From Luidia sarsii (Eukaryota > Echinodermata > Asteroidea > Paxillosida > Luidiidae), in assembly GCA_949987565.1 (NCBI GenBank), contig OX465121.1:2001117-2065116 (forward strand): 64,000 nucleotides of DNA, read 5' to 3'. The translations under genes and the position numbers were made by a program. This document shows positions 37,772-49,700 of this stretch, one piece after another. The stretch's first letter is position 1, and each line of letters starts with the position of its first letter. The notes under the pieces are model-generated. The model saw nothing but the letters and a program-made list of their open reading frames with translations. It ran no database searches and was not told where the DNA came from.

Positions 37772-40700
37772 TGAATAAGGCGAATAGCCAGTAACACTAT
37801 GCGGTGTTGTGTTATACGCTCACCCAAGGCAACCGATTTAATCAAGCCACACAAAGTTTTGTTAAAACGTTCTGCTTGCCCATTGCCCTGTGGGTGATAT
37901 GGCGTAGTCCTGGATTTCTCAACTCCATAAAGTTCACAAAACTCCTTCACCAGTTTACTTTCAAAATTCCTACCCTGATCGGAATGAATGCGGGTTGGAA
38001 TCCCATAATGAACAAACCAATTATCGTATAAAGCCCTAGCCACACGCACAGAAGTCTGATCACGGCAAGGAACAGCCATTGCCCATTTAGTGAAGGAGTC
38101 CGTCATTACTAAGACATCCTCACATTTACCTTGCCCAGGGTCAAGTTTAACAAAATCAATCGCTAAACATTCTAGAGGCTGAAAGGCAATCAAATGTCGC
38201 ATAGGCGGACGAATGGTAGGAGTTGGAGCTTTGGCTACCACGCAAGAGAAACAATTGGCAATATACTTCTTAATCTCTTTTCGAAATCCTGGCCAAAAGC
38301 AACGTGTCTTAATTAACCCAGTGGTTCTCCCTACACCTTGGTGTCCCCAATCATCATGGGCCAGCTGCAATATCTCTGCTTTCAATTTAGCTGGAACCAA
38401 TAGCTGGTACAACTCACCAAGCCCAGGATCAAAAACCACCCGGTACAACACCCCTTGTCTCTCTCTTATCTTTGACCATTCTTTCAACCAGCCTGCAACA
38501 CCTGGTGTCGGCTTATCCTTGTGACTAACATCTTTTGCTGGGCTCCAATTTCGGACCCAATGCTCCCACACCTCACTGAGGGATTGGTCTTCATGTTGCA
38601 TGCAGGATAAGTCTGTTACTGAATACCTGGGCAAAACACTGGAGGCCCCATCATCTATATAAGAAACCTCATTAACTGTCCCAGTAGATCCACTCATCCC
38701 TAGACTCCCTATAACCGGTAAAGGGGTACACTGCAAAACAGACCTAACTACTGTAGAAACATCCATCTCAGCATCATTTTGAGGATTTCGACTTAACGCA
38801 TCAGTACACTTATTTGATCTGCCAGACCGATATCGAATTTCAAGATCAAACAATGCAAGTTGGGCTGCCCAACGTTGCTCAGTGGCACCCAGGCGAGCAG
38901 TAAGCAAGTGAACCAAAGGATTATTGTCTGTCCACACAATTGTATGTCTACCCAACAGATAATCTCGAAATTTCTCACAGACTGCCCATTTCAGAGCAAG
39001 CAGCTCAATCTTAAAACTGGACAAGTCTGGATACTTCTTCTCTGCCCCCCTGAGACCACGACTGGCATAGGCCACAGGGTGCAACTTTCCGTCCGTGCCC
39101 TCTTGAGAAAGGCATGCCCCAAGTCCCTTAAGGGAAGCGTCTATTTCCAAAACAAAATCTTTGTCAAATCTTGGATAAGCAAGAACTGGAGCCTTAGTAA
39201 GAGTAGCTTTTAAGACACAGAAGGCATCTTCTGCCTCATCTGACCACATATACTTTACTGGGGGGTTCCCTGCTTTTGACCCTGCCTTACCCACCAGTGC
39301 ATGAAGCGGACCAGCAATTTGTGAAAATCCCTTCACAAACCTACGGTAATACGATGCCAAGCCTAGAAAGGATCGCACTTGTTCCATGTTCGAAGGAGTT
39401 GGCCAGTGTAAGATCCGGTCTATTTTTCCTGGATCTACTGAAATTCCCTCTCCACTAATGACATGTCCAAGATGACAAACAGACTGTTGCAGGAGCTTAC
39501 ACTTAGCCCCATTCAATTTCAATCCATTTTTCTCCAACCTGCCAAAAACTGTATCCAACCGATCCAAATGTTCCTCCCATGTTCGAGAAAACACCAAGAT
39601 ATCGTCTAAATAGAGGACCAACTGAGAAAAATTCAAGTCGCCAAAAATAGATTCCATAATTCTCTGAAAAGTGCTCGGACTGTTCACGAGTCCTTGCGGC
39701 AATCTCAGGAACTCATAAAGGCCCCAGGGGACCCTAAAGGCAGTCTTGGCTATAGAGTCAGTGTGCAAGGCCACCTGGAAATAACCATGAGCCAAATCTA
39801 AGGAGGTGAACCATTTCGCTCCCTCCAAGGACTCTAAGGTCTCCTCTATGCGCGGTAATGGAAAGGAATCTTTGGTGGTCTTTGCATTGACCTGGCGATA
39901 ATCGATACAAAGTCGATACTTCCCAGTCTTCTTCTTAACTAACACAATAGGGCTAGCGTAGGGACTAATAGATTTCCTAATAACACCTCGGTCTAACAAA
40001 TCTTGAAGAAGTTGCTTCACTGCAATGACACGATCAGGAACCACACGCCTATAAGGCAAGCTCACAGGCTTGTCATCAGAAAGGTTAATTTCGTGTGGAA
40101 TAAGACTACAGAAACCCAAGTCATAAGGGCCAGTAGAAAAAGCACCTTCGTGTTTCTTAATGAGTGACGCAACTGCCTCTGCCCCCTCTAAGGGTAAATC
40201 CCGTAACGAAATCCCCGGAGGCAAACAGTAAACCGAACCGTCTTGAAATCTGAATGATTCCCGCTCCCCTTCAAGTGGGTCCTCCTCTGTATCATCAATC
40301 TCTTTAGTCAAAGGTACCTCAATATCAACATGGTCATCAATGATCACTTGGTGGACATCGACGGTTGCATTCTCTAGAGTTGCTTCCACAATTTGTGGCT
40401 CATCCCTGACCATGACCGTTGAAACAGATGCAATTGCCTCAAGGGCAGGAATAGTCAAACATTCGGCACCAAAATTGACTACAAGCACCTGGACATCAGA
40501 GCCCTGCAGTGTTTGGACACCCTCCACTACTGGCCATTTCTTGGTTTGCTTCCCCAATTCACACCTACCAGTCAAACAAGGCTTTAACATAAATAAGTTC
40601 ACCTTGGGACCATCTGTCACTGGTCCAACGCTGCAGGTTACTAATTGGGCACTATGTGGAGGAAGAACTTCACATTTCAGAGTCCTTGCCATCATAACAC

Positions 40701-41247
40701 TAGACTGAGGCTCCAATGTCTCTTTACAAGTAGCTCCAATCGACTGGAACCAGCGCAGTGCAAGGTCCACCTCTGAACTGTTGTCAGTGGGTTCATAATG
40801 ACCCAATCGAGCAGCCAATGCTCGCAAAACATTACAGCCTAACAGAACTGGATATTTATTACTGCGCATCCCGTCCGCCGGGGAATTACACCCTGACACC
40901 AAAAAGCTACCAGACATTTCTTGCCCAAACACCTTAAGGGGAGCCTCTAAATACCCCTCTACAGAAATTTCCAAACCATTTGCACCCATAAGTTTTACAA
41001 AAGTGCCCACCTGATCCAAGTTCCCTGCTTTTTCCGCTAACTGGGAATGATAAAAGTCAGAGGAGATAAGGGACGTTTCTGCCCCAGTATCGAGAACACT
41101 TTCCACAGGGACACCATACAGCCATATCGTTGCTGTCGGACTCTTAGAAAGAAGTTTGTTCCGATCTTCTACCGTGATCAGACGGTCAATTTCAATTTGG
41201 GTTGACATGGGCTCCTGATTGTTGGGCACACCCTGCCCCTCCGCCAC
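37768..41247 (-). CDS. Gypsy pol: protease, RT, RNase H, integrase
   Basis: 1159 codons. The frame opens upstream without an ATG (GTG at 41247) and is in the -1 frame relative to gag, overlapping its end, so expression by ribosomal frameshifting is likely. Protease VLDTGAETSLIS at about residues 54-65. RT runs over about 400-570, with KKKTGKYRLCIDYRQVN, FTSLDLAHGYFQV and catalytic YLDDILVFS. RNase H starts at about FVLEIDASLKGLGACLSQ, with WTDNNPLVHL later. Integrase has an HHCC module (HDDWGHQG... CFSCVVAK), then LAIDFVKLDPG, IHSDQGRNFESKL and a GNGQAERFNKT glutamate. All catalytic residues are present; disruption is only at the 3' end. Confidence 0.95.
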   Translation of the reverse strand: MAEGQGVPNNQEPMSTQIEIDRLITVEDRNKLLSKSPTATIWLYGVPVESVLDTGAETSLISSDFYHSQLAEKAGNLDQVGTFVKLMGANGLEISVEGYLEAPLKVFGQEMSGSFLVSGCNSPADGMRSNKYPVLLGCNVLRALAARLGHYEPTDNSSEVDLALRWFQSIGATCKETLEPQSSVMMARTLKCEVLPPHSAQLVTCSVGPVTDGPKVNLFMLKPCLTGRCELGKQTKKWPVVEGVQTLQGSDVQVLVVNFGAECLTIPALEAIASVSTVMVRDEPQIVEATLENATVDVHQVIIDDHVDIEVPLTKEIDDTEEDPLEGERESFRFQDGSVYCLPPGISLRDLPLEGAEAVASLIKKHEGAFSTGPYDLGFCSLIPHEINLSDDKPVSLPYRRVVPDRVIAVKQLLQDLLDRGVIRKSISPYASPIVLVKKKTGKYRLCIDYRQVNAKTTKDSFPLPRIEETLESLEGAKWFTSLDLAHGYFQVALHTDSIAKTAFRVPWGLYEFLRLPQGLVNSPSTFQRIMESIFGDLNFSQLVLYLDDILVFSRTWEEHLDRLDTVFGRLEKNGLKLNGAKCKLLQQSVCHLGHVISGEGISVDPGKIDRILHWPTPSNMEQVRSFLGLASYYRRFVKGFSQIAGPLHALVGKAGSKAGNPPVKYMWSDEAEDAFCVLKATLTKAPVLAYPRFDKDFVLEIDASLKGLGACLSQEGTDGKLHPVAYASRGLRGAEKKYPDLSSFKIELLALKWAVCEKFRDYLLGRHTIVWTDNNPLVHLLTARLGATEQRWAAQLALFDLEIRYRSGRSNKCTDALSRNPQNDAEMDVSTVVRSVLQCTPLPVIGSLGMSGSTGTVNEVSYIDDGASSVLPRYSVTDLSCMQHEDQSLSEVWEHWVRNWSPAKDVSHKDKPTPGVAGWLKEWSKIRERQGVLYRVVFDPGLGELYQLLVPAKLKAEILQLAHDDWGHQGVGRTTGLIKTRCFWPGFRKEIKKYIANCFSCVVAKAPTPTIRPPMRHLIAFQPLECLAIDFVKLDPGQGKCEDVLVMTDSFTKWAMAVPCRDQTSVRVARALYDNWFVHYGIPTRIHSDQGRNFESKLVKEFCELYGVEKSRTTPYHPQGNGQAERFNKTLCGLIKSVALGERITQHRIVLLAIRLIH

Positions 41248-41255
41248 GGTGCCCT

Positions 41256-42281
41256 CTATGACGGAGGTGCAGCGTTTCCCGACGGCTTGTCTGATTTCGG
41301 GGAATCTTTTGCATTGGCCTTAAGCTTTCTGAAACACCGCTCCTCTACATGCCCCCTCTTGTGGCAGTAGGAGCACTCGGTGAGGTTGCGTCGTGCCTCA
41401 CCAGGGTTGCGACCTTGCGCATGTCCACCAGTGGGCTGAAGGAACGAGACAACCTCCCCCAATTGACGGGAAAGATGAATCTGTTGCTCAACAAGGGCCT
41501 TAAGAGCTACTTGGATCTCTTTCTGCCCCTCAAGAAGCTGAGACCACTGGTCTGAATGGGTAGGCACATACCTATCACATGACAGTTTGTCAGTCGTCTT
41601 CTCAACAGCAAGAACATCTACGCTCATCCCCTCGTCACCATCATCAAAAATCCTAAGAGCTTGTTCCCTCAGCTCATAAAAAGATAAGCCTCCATTAGCC
41701 ATATTAAGCCTACGGAGCTCCCGTTTAACAGAAGGGTCACGCACTCCCTTCACTAACTGTTCCTTAAGGGCACTTTCCTTGAGTTGTACCAGGGCTCCCT
41801 TGTCTCGGATACCCTCTGCAGCCAACTCCATCCGCCCATACAGACTCATAAGAGCCCTGCTGAATTCAGCCAGAGTCTCTCCACTCTCTTGACAGCGGCC
41901 ATAAAAAGCCGAATGGAGAGATTGCACGGTCTCCGACCGTCCAAATCGCTTTGACAGCAGCGCGCACACACTGTCAAAATCCTTGCGCTCTTCTACAGGA
42001 CTAAACTGTACCTCTTCCTTTGCTTCCCCACCCAAATGATCGAGGGCCAAGTTTAGAAGTTCACTATCAGGAAGGCTCAACTGCCGCCCATAGGTTTCAA
42101 CCTCCGAAACCCATTCCTGAAGGGTGGGGTCACCCACCTTACGAGAAACCCCAACAAACCTTCTTAGCTTAACAGTGGGGGTGCGTTGGAAACGCAGGCT
42201 TTGGAACGCACTGGCTAAGGTATCTGCTAAAGCCCTGTTCGATTGAGTGATAACATCCGCTATGTTCTCCGACATCGCCAT
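41256..42281 (-). CDS. Gypsy gag (capsid domain and one zinc knuckle)
   Basis: 341 codons from ATG at 42281 to TAG at 41256-41258. Residues about 40-160 match the retrotransposon gag domain (EWVSEVETYGRQL, ALDHLGGEAKEEV, FGRSETVQSLHSAFYGRCQ, ETLAEFSRALMSLYGRM). One CCHC knuckle CSYCHKRGHVEERC lies at about 303-316. Intact. The pol frame overlaps its last codons in -1. Confidence 0.93.
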   Translation of the reverse strand: MAMSENIADVITQSNRALADTLASAFQSLRFQRTPTVKLRRFVGVSRKVGDPTLQEWVSEVETYGRQLSLPDSELLNLALDHLGGEAKEEVQFSPVEERKDFDSVCALLSKRFGRSETVQSLHSAFYGRCQESGETLAEFSRALMSLYGRMELAAEGIRDKGALVQLKESALKEQLVKGVRDPSVKRELRRLNMANGGLSFYELREQALRIFDDGDEGMSVDVLAVEKTTDKLSCDRYVPTHSDQWSQLLEGQKEIQVALKALVEQQIHLSRQLGEVVSFLQPTGGHAQGRNPGEARRNLTECSYCHKRGHVEERCFRKLKANAKDSPKSDKPSGNAAPPS

Positions 42282-42779
42282 GTTGCTACTTTACTAGACC
42301 CAAGGAGGATTGTCAAAATCAAGTACAAAAGACCTAAGAAGTGTACGAATGAGCCGTACACAAAAGCAAAAAGCGCTTGACAAAAATCAATCCTAAAAGG
42401 TTTAGCAAAGAGTCTAAAAAGCTTACCTAATAACAGAATACCCACACTCATCGACTCAATACATACATTGCCTAGTTCAGTGGTTCACCGTTAAAGACAT
42501 AAAGAGCAACTAAATAGTTAGACAAAAACCAGCTACATGTTTGCTCCACGCGTCAAATTTCAGGCACTGTACCGATATTCGGTAAAAAAATCAATTATAC
42601 ATGGATAAGGTCAACTGAGTAGAAAGGAGAAAAAGATCCCAAAGAATACATATCTCCACGCTAACTTACAAAGACCAAAGTGTGTAAAAACACAACACAA
42701 AAATCACATCTGGGGTTTATATGTAGTACAAGAAGTGCGGTAGACTATTCCCTCATCCTGTCTACGACGCCATTTTCTC
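42282..42779 (-). other. Gypsy leader and primer-binding site
   Basis: Untranslated leader between LTR and gag. TGGCGTCGTAGACAGG on the minus strand (about 42772-42757), 7 nt after the LTR end, is the likely tRNA primer-binding site. The tRNA is not identified. Confidence 0.6.
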
Positions 42780-43743
42780 TGTCATGATCCCTCAGGCGAT
42801 CCCTGAACTTTCTCCAGGGGCCAGATCAGATCTCCGTTAAAGGGGATGGGGACACGCCACGCGAACACTTCAGAAAGGGATGCACAGAACTAAGTTGCTC
42901 CAGTACCATCTCTTTATTACTTGATCTTGCACGTGTAGTACATGGGGAATTTATATATCAAAAAAACCCTGGCAAAGGAATAAGGGAATTTGGTAATAAT
43001 TGGAAACCCAAAACACCTTGCCAAAATAATGAAGTTTAACTTTTTGTAAGGATGAATGCGTTCACATAATTATACATGTAGTAAATGAACTAGAACATGG
43101 TCTCTTACCCAGATGGAAATGGGACTACTCTTGGATTGATGGACACCAGGGGTTAGGGACAAAGTATCTGCCCACAAAGCAGTGCTAATAAAAGGAAGAA
43201 TAAAGGAGGACAGTGACAGTGCCTGCTCAAATTGTCCCAGTGAAACACTGTCTGACACAGGGTGGTGGACAAATCATAAACGTTTCACTCACCAAAAGAC
43301 CAGAGAATTTAGAATTCAATCAGTCTGCATCGCTGCCGCCAGCACTCTCTCCTTCCACGAACAGAACGATGGAAGAGTGCATCCTCCTCGGCAGACTCCC
43401 AAGAGCAAACTCACCAGTGACCACTCAAGACCAAAAGTCACAGGACTGCCAAAACCTCAAAAATCTCACTTCCACGAAAGAGGAGTGGTAACTAACATAG
43501 CAACCCCATCCTTCATCACCAACCCATGCTGACTCTCCAAAACAACCAACCAATAACCCATGAACAAAGGCATAGCAAGACCACTGTGTAGAAAACAGAG
43601 GTCATCATGACTCACACCCTACCAAGAAAAAGGGAACGAACACCCACAACTCAAGGAGAGACAGACAGAAAAGGGGAATGGAAAAGGGAGTGGACACCCA
43701 CAACTCAAGGAGAGATGGACACCCACAAATCCAGATCCCCACA
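42780..43743 (-). repeat. Gypsy 5' LTR (964 bp)
   Basis: On the minus strand it starts TGTGGGGATCTGG (43743) and ends GGATCATGACA (42780): TG...CA bounded. Inside are a TATA-like TATATAAATT (42958-42949) and, about 30 bp downstream, AATAAA (42918-42913), as expected for U3-R-U5. Near its 5' end a CACCCACAACTCAAGGAGAGA unit is repeated (43640-43720). Small plus-strand open frames in it are not genes. Confidence 0.78.
42949..42958 (-). promoter_or_regulatory. TATA-like box in gypsy LTR
   Basis: Minus-strand TATATAAATT, with AATAAA at 42918-42913 downstream; position and order fit an LTR promoter and polyadenylation signal. Confidence 0.5.
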
Positions 43744-46700
43744 TCTACTAACACAGAATCGTTCATCTGATTGCTTTACTAGTCCGAGGAAAATCATTTT
43801 AGAGGAAATCTGAGTTTTTTTCTGAAAAAAAATTTATCTTGGAACACGGAATCGTTAGTCTAATTACTTTATTAGTCCAAGAAGAGACTAGAAAATCATT
43901 TTAGAGGAAATCTGAGAGTTTTTTTCTGAAAACAAACATTTGTCTCGGAACACGTAATCGTTCATCTTAAGTACTATATTAGTCCGATAGGATGCTTGGA
44001 AATCATTTTAGAGGAAATCTGAGAGTTTTTTTCTGAAAACAAACATTTGTCTCGGAACACGTAATCGTTAGTCTAATGACTTTATTAGTGCTAGGGGAGG
44101 GTTGTAAATCATTTAAGAGGAAATCTGAGAGTTTTTTTCTGAAAACAAACATTTGTCTCGGAACACGTAATCGTTCATCTAAATTACTTTATTATTTCGA
44201 TAGGAGGCTTGGAAATCATTTTAGAGGAAATCTGAGAGTTTTTTCTGAAAACAAAAAATTGTCTCAGAACACGTAATCGTTAGTCTAATGACTTTATTAG
44301 TGCCAGGGAAGGGGTTGTAAATCATTTTAGAGGAAATCTGAGAGTTTTTTTCTACAAAACAAACATTTGTCTCGGAACACGTAATCGTTAGTCTAATGAC
44401 TTTATTAGTGCTAGGGGAGGGTTGTAAATCATTTTAGAGGAAATCTGAGAGTTTTTTTCTGAAAACAAACATTTGTCTCGGAACACGTAATCGTTCATCT
44501 AAATTACTTTATTATTTCGATAGGAGGCTTGGAAATCATTTTAGAGGAAATCTGAGAGTTTTTTCTGAAAACAAAAAATTGTCTCGGAACACGTAATCAT
44601 TCATCTAAATTACTTTATTAGTCCGATAGGATGCTTGGAAATGATTTTAGAGGAAATCTGAGAGTTTTTTCTGAAAACAAAAAATTGTCTCAGAACACGT
44701 AATCGTTAGTCTAATGACTTTATTAGTGCTAGGGGAGGGTTGTAAATCATTTTAGAGGAAATCTGAGAGTTTTTTTCTGAAAACAAACATTTGTCTCGGA
44801 ACACGTAATCGTTAGTCTAATGACTTTATTAGTGCTAGGGGAGGGTTGTAAATCATTTTAGAGGAAATCTGAGAGTTTTTTTCTGAAAACAAACATTTGT
44901 CTCGGAACACGTAATCGTTCATCTAAATTACTTTAATATTTCGATAGTAGGCTTGGAAATCATTTTAGAGGAAATCTGAGAGTTTTTTCTGAAAACAAAA
45001 AATTGTCTCAGAACACGGAATCGTTAGTCTAATGACTTTATTAGTGCTAGGGGAGGGTTGTAAATCATTTTAGAGGAAATCTGAGAGTTTTTTTCTGAAA
45101 ACAAACATTTGTCTCGGAACACGTAATCGTTCATCTAAATTACTTTATTTGTCCGATAGGATGCTTGGAAATCATTTTAGAGGAAATCTGAGAGTTTTTT
45201 TCTGAAAACAAACATTTGTCTCGGAACACGTAATCGTTCATCTAAATTACTTTATTAGTCCGATAGGATGCTTGGAAATCATTTTAGAGGAAATCTGAGA
45301 GTTTTTTTCTGAAAACAAAAAATTGTCTCGGAACACAGAATCGTTAGTCTAATAACATTATTAGTGCAAGGGGAGGGTTGTAAATCATTTTAGAGGAAAT
45401 CTGAGAGTTTTTTTCTGAAAACAAACATTTGTCTCGGAACACGTAATCGTTCATCTAAATTACTTTATTATTTCGATAGGAGGCTTGGAAATCATTTTAG
45501 AGGAAATCTGAGAGTTTTTTCTGAAAACAAAAAATTGTCTCAGAACACGGAATCGTTAGTCTAATGACTTTATTAGTGCTAGGGGAGGGTTGTAAATCAT
45601 TTTAGAGGAAATCTGAGAGTTTTTTTCTGAAAACAAACATTTGTCTCGGAACACGGAATCGTTAGTCTAAAGACTTTATTAGTGCTAGGGGAGGGTTGTA
45701 AATCATTTTAGAGGAAATCTGAGAGTTTTTTTCTGAAAACAAAAAATTGTCTCAGAACACGTAATCGTTAGTCTGATGACTTTATTAGTGCTAGGGGAGG
45801 GTTGTAAATCATTTTAGAGGAAATCTGAGAGTTTTTTTCTGAAAACAAACATTTGTCTCGGAACACGTAATCGTTCATCTAAATTACTTTATTATTTCGA
45901 TAGGAGGCTTGGAAATCATTTTAGAGGAAATCTGAGAGTTTTTTCTGAAAACAAAAAATTGTCTCGGAACACGTAATCATTCATCTAAATTACTTTATTA
46001 GTCCGATAGGATGCTTGGAAATGATTTTAGAGGAAATCTGAGAGTTTTTTTCTGAAAACAAACATTTGTCTCGGAACACGTAATCGTTCATCTAAATTAC
46101 TTTATTAGTCCGATAGGATGCTTGGAAATCATTTTAGAGGAAATCTGAGAGTTTTTTTCTGAAAACAAAAAATTGTCTCGGAACACGTAATCGTTAGTCT
46201 AATGACTTTATTAGTGCTAGGGGAGGGTTGTAAATCATTTTAGAGGAAATCTGAGAGTTTTTTTCTGAAAACAAACATTTGTCTCGGAACACGTAATCGT
46301 TAGTCTAATGACTTTATTAGTGCTAGGGGAGGGTTGTAAATCATTTTAGAGGAAATCTGAGAGTTTTTTTCTGAAAACAAACATTTGTCTCGGAACACGT
46401 AATCGTTCATATAAATTACTTTATTATTTCGATAGGAGGCTTGGAAATCATTTTAGAGGAAATCTGAGAGTTTTTTCTGAAAACAAAAAATTGTCTCGGA
46501 ACACGTAATCATTCATCTAAATTACTTTATTAGTCCGATAGGATGCTTGGAAATGATTTTAGAGGAAATCTGAGAGTTTTTTCTGAAAACAAAAAATTGT
46601 CTCGGAACACGGAATCGTTAGTCTAAAGACTTTATTAGTGCTAGGGGAGGGTTGTTAATCATTTTAGAGGAAATCTGAGAGTTTTTTTCTGAAAACAAAA

Positions 46701-49700
46701 AATTGTCTCAGAACACGTAATCGTTAGTCTGATGACTTTATTAGTGCTAGGGGAGGGTTGTAAATCATTTTAGAGGAAATCTGAGAGTTTTTTTCTGAAA
46801 ACAAACATTTGTCTCGGAACACGTAATCGTTCATCTAAAGTACTTTATTAGTCCGATAGGATGCTTGGAAATCATTTTAGAGGAAATCTGAGGTTTTTTT
46901 TCTGAAAACAAAAAATTGTCTCGGAACACGGAATCGTTAGTCTAAAGACTTTATTAGTGCTAGGGGAGGGTTGTAAATCATTTTAGAGGAAATCTGAGAG
47001 TTTTTTTCTGAAAACAAAAAATTGTCTCAGAACACGTAATCGTTAGTCTGATGACTTTATTAGTGCTAGGGGAGGGTTGTAAATCATTTTAGAGGAAATC
47101 TGAGAGTTTTTTTCTGAAAACAAACATTTGTCTCGGAACACGTAATCATTCATCTAAATTACTTTATTAGTCCGATAGGATGCTTGGAAATGATTTTAGA
47201 GGAAATCTGAGAGTTTTTTCTGAAAACAAAAAATTGTCTCAGAACACGGAATCGTTAGTCTAATGACTTTATTAGTGCTAGGGGAGGGTTGTAAATCATT
47301 TTAGAGGAAATCTGAGAGTTTTTTTCTGAAAACAAACAATTGTCTCGGAACACGTAATCGTTCATCTAAAGTACTTTATTAGTCCGATAGGATGCTTGGA
47401 AATCATTTTAGAGGAAATCTGAGGTTTTTTTTCTGAAAACAAAAAATTGTCTCGGAACACGGAATCGTTAGTCTAAAGACTTTATTAGTGCTAGGGGAGG
47501 GTTGTAAATCATTTTAGAGGAAATCTGAGAGTTTTTTTCTGAAAACAAAAAATTGTCTCAGAACACGTAATCGTTAGTCTGATGACTTTATTAGTGCTAG
47601 GGGAGGGTTGTAAATCATTTTAGAGGAAATCTGAGAGTTTTTTTCTGAAAACAAACATTTGTCTCGGAACACGTAATCGTTCATCTAAATTACTTTATTA
47701 TTTCGATAGGAGGCTTGGAAATCATTTTAGAGGAAATCTGAGAGTTTTTTCTGAAAACAAAAAATTGTCTCGGAACACGTAATCATTCATCTAAATTACT
47801 TTATTAGTCCGATAGGATGCTTGGAAATGATTTTAGAGGAAATCTGAGAGTTTTTTCTGAAAACAAAAAATTGTCTCAGAACACGTAATCGTTAGTCTAA
47901 TGACTTTATTAGTGCTAGGGGAGGGTTGTAAATCATTTTAGAGGAAATCTGAGAGTTTTTTTCTGAAAACAAACATTTGTCTCGGAACACGTAATCGTTA
48001 GTCTAATGACTTTATTAGTGCTAGGGGAGGGTTGTAAATCATTTTAGAGGAAATCTGAGAGTTTTTTTCTGAAAACAAACATTTGTCTCGGAACACGTAA
48101 TCGTTCATCTAAATTACTTTAATATTTCGATAGTAGGCTTGGAAATCATTTTAGAGGAAATCTGAGAGTTTTTTCTGAAAACAAAAAATTGTCTCAGAAC
48201 ACGGAATCGTTAGTCTAATGACTTTATTAGTGCTAGGGGAGGGTTGTAAATCATTTTAGAGGAAATCTGAGAGTTTTTTTCTGAAAACAAACATTTGTCT
48301 CGGAACACGTAATCGTTCATCTAAATTACTTTATTTGTCCGATAGGATGCTTGGAAATCATTTTAGAGGAAATCTGAGAGTTTTTTTCTGAAAACAAACA
48401 TTTGTCTCGGAACACGTAATCGTTCATCTAAATTACTTTATTAGTCCGATAGGATGCTTGGAAATCATTTTAGAGGAAATCTGAGAGTTTTTTTCTGAAA
48501 ACAAAAAATTGTCTCGGAACACAGAATCGTTAGTCTAATAACATTATTAGTGCAAGGGGAGGGTTGTAAATCATTTTAGAGGAAATCTGAGAGTTTTTTT
48601 CTGAAAACAAACATTTGTCTCGGAACACGTAATCGTTCATCTAAATTACTTTATTATTTCGATAGGAGGCTTGGAAATCATTTTAGAGGAAATCTGAGAG
48701 TTTTTTCTGAAAACAAAAAATTGTCTCAGAACACGGAATCGTTAGTCTAATGACTTTATTAGTGCTAGGGGAGGGTTGTAAATCATTTTAGAGGAAATCT
48801 GAGAGTTTTTTTCTGAAAACAAACATTTGTCTCGGAACACGGAATCGTTAGTCTAAAGACTTTATTAGTGCTAGGGGAGGGTTGTAAATCATTTTAGAGG
48901 AAATCTGAGAGTTTTTTTCTGAAAACAAAAAATTGTCTCAGAACACGTAATCGTTAGTCTGATGACTTTATTAGTGCTAGGGGAGGGTTGTAAATCATTT
49001 TAGAGGAAATCTGAGAGTTTTTTTCTGAAAACAAACATTTGTCTCGGAACACGTAATCGTTCATCTAAATTACTTTATTATTTCGATAGGAGGCTTGGAA
49101 ATCATTTTAGAGGAAATCTGAGAGTTTTTTCTGAAAACAAAAAATTGTCTCGGAACACGTAATCATTCATCTAAATTACTTTATTAGTCCGATAGGATGC
49201 TTGGAAATGATTTTAGAGGAAATCTGAGAGTTTTTTTCTGAAAACAAACATTTGTCTCGGAACACGTAATCGTTCATCTAAATTACTTTATTAGTCCGAT
49301 AGGATGCTTGGAAATCATTTTAGAGGAAATCTGAGAGTTTTTTTCTGAAAACAAAAAATTGTCTCGGAACACGTAATCGTTAGTCTAATGACTTTATTAG
49401 TGCTAGGGGAGGGTTGTAAATCATTTTAGAGGAAATCTGAGAGTTTTTTTCTGAAAACAAACATTTGTCTCGGAACACGTAATCGTTAGTCTAATGACTT
49501 TATTAGTGCTAGGGGAGGGTTGTAAATCATTTTAGAGGAAATCTGAGAGTTTTTTTCTGAAAACAAACATTTGTCTCGGAACACGTAATCGTTCATATAA
49601 ATTACTTTATTATTTCGATAGGAGGCTTGGAAATCATTTTAGAGGAAATCTGAGAGTTTTTTCTGAAAACAAAAAATTGTCTCGGAACACGTAATCATTC

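Larger units (their letters stand above)
36154..43743 (-). mobile_element. Ty3/gypsy LTR retrotransposon, 3' LTR truncated
   Basis: Minus orientation: 5' LTR 43743-42780, PBS, leader, gag 42281-41256, pol 41247-37128, 3' region, and about 24 bp of the 3' LTR at 36154-36177. The start of the LTR (TGTGGGGATCTGGATTTGTG on the minus strand) is identical at both ends and at the 3' end directly follows a purine tract (AGCAGGGAAGA, minus strand 36188-36178). This is how the LTR start was located. The rest of the 3' LTR is missing, so neither a target duplication nor LTR divergence can be measured. Confidence 0.88.
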
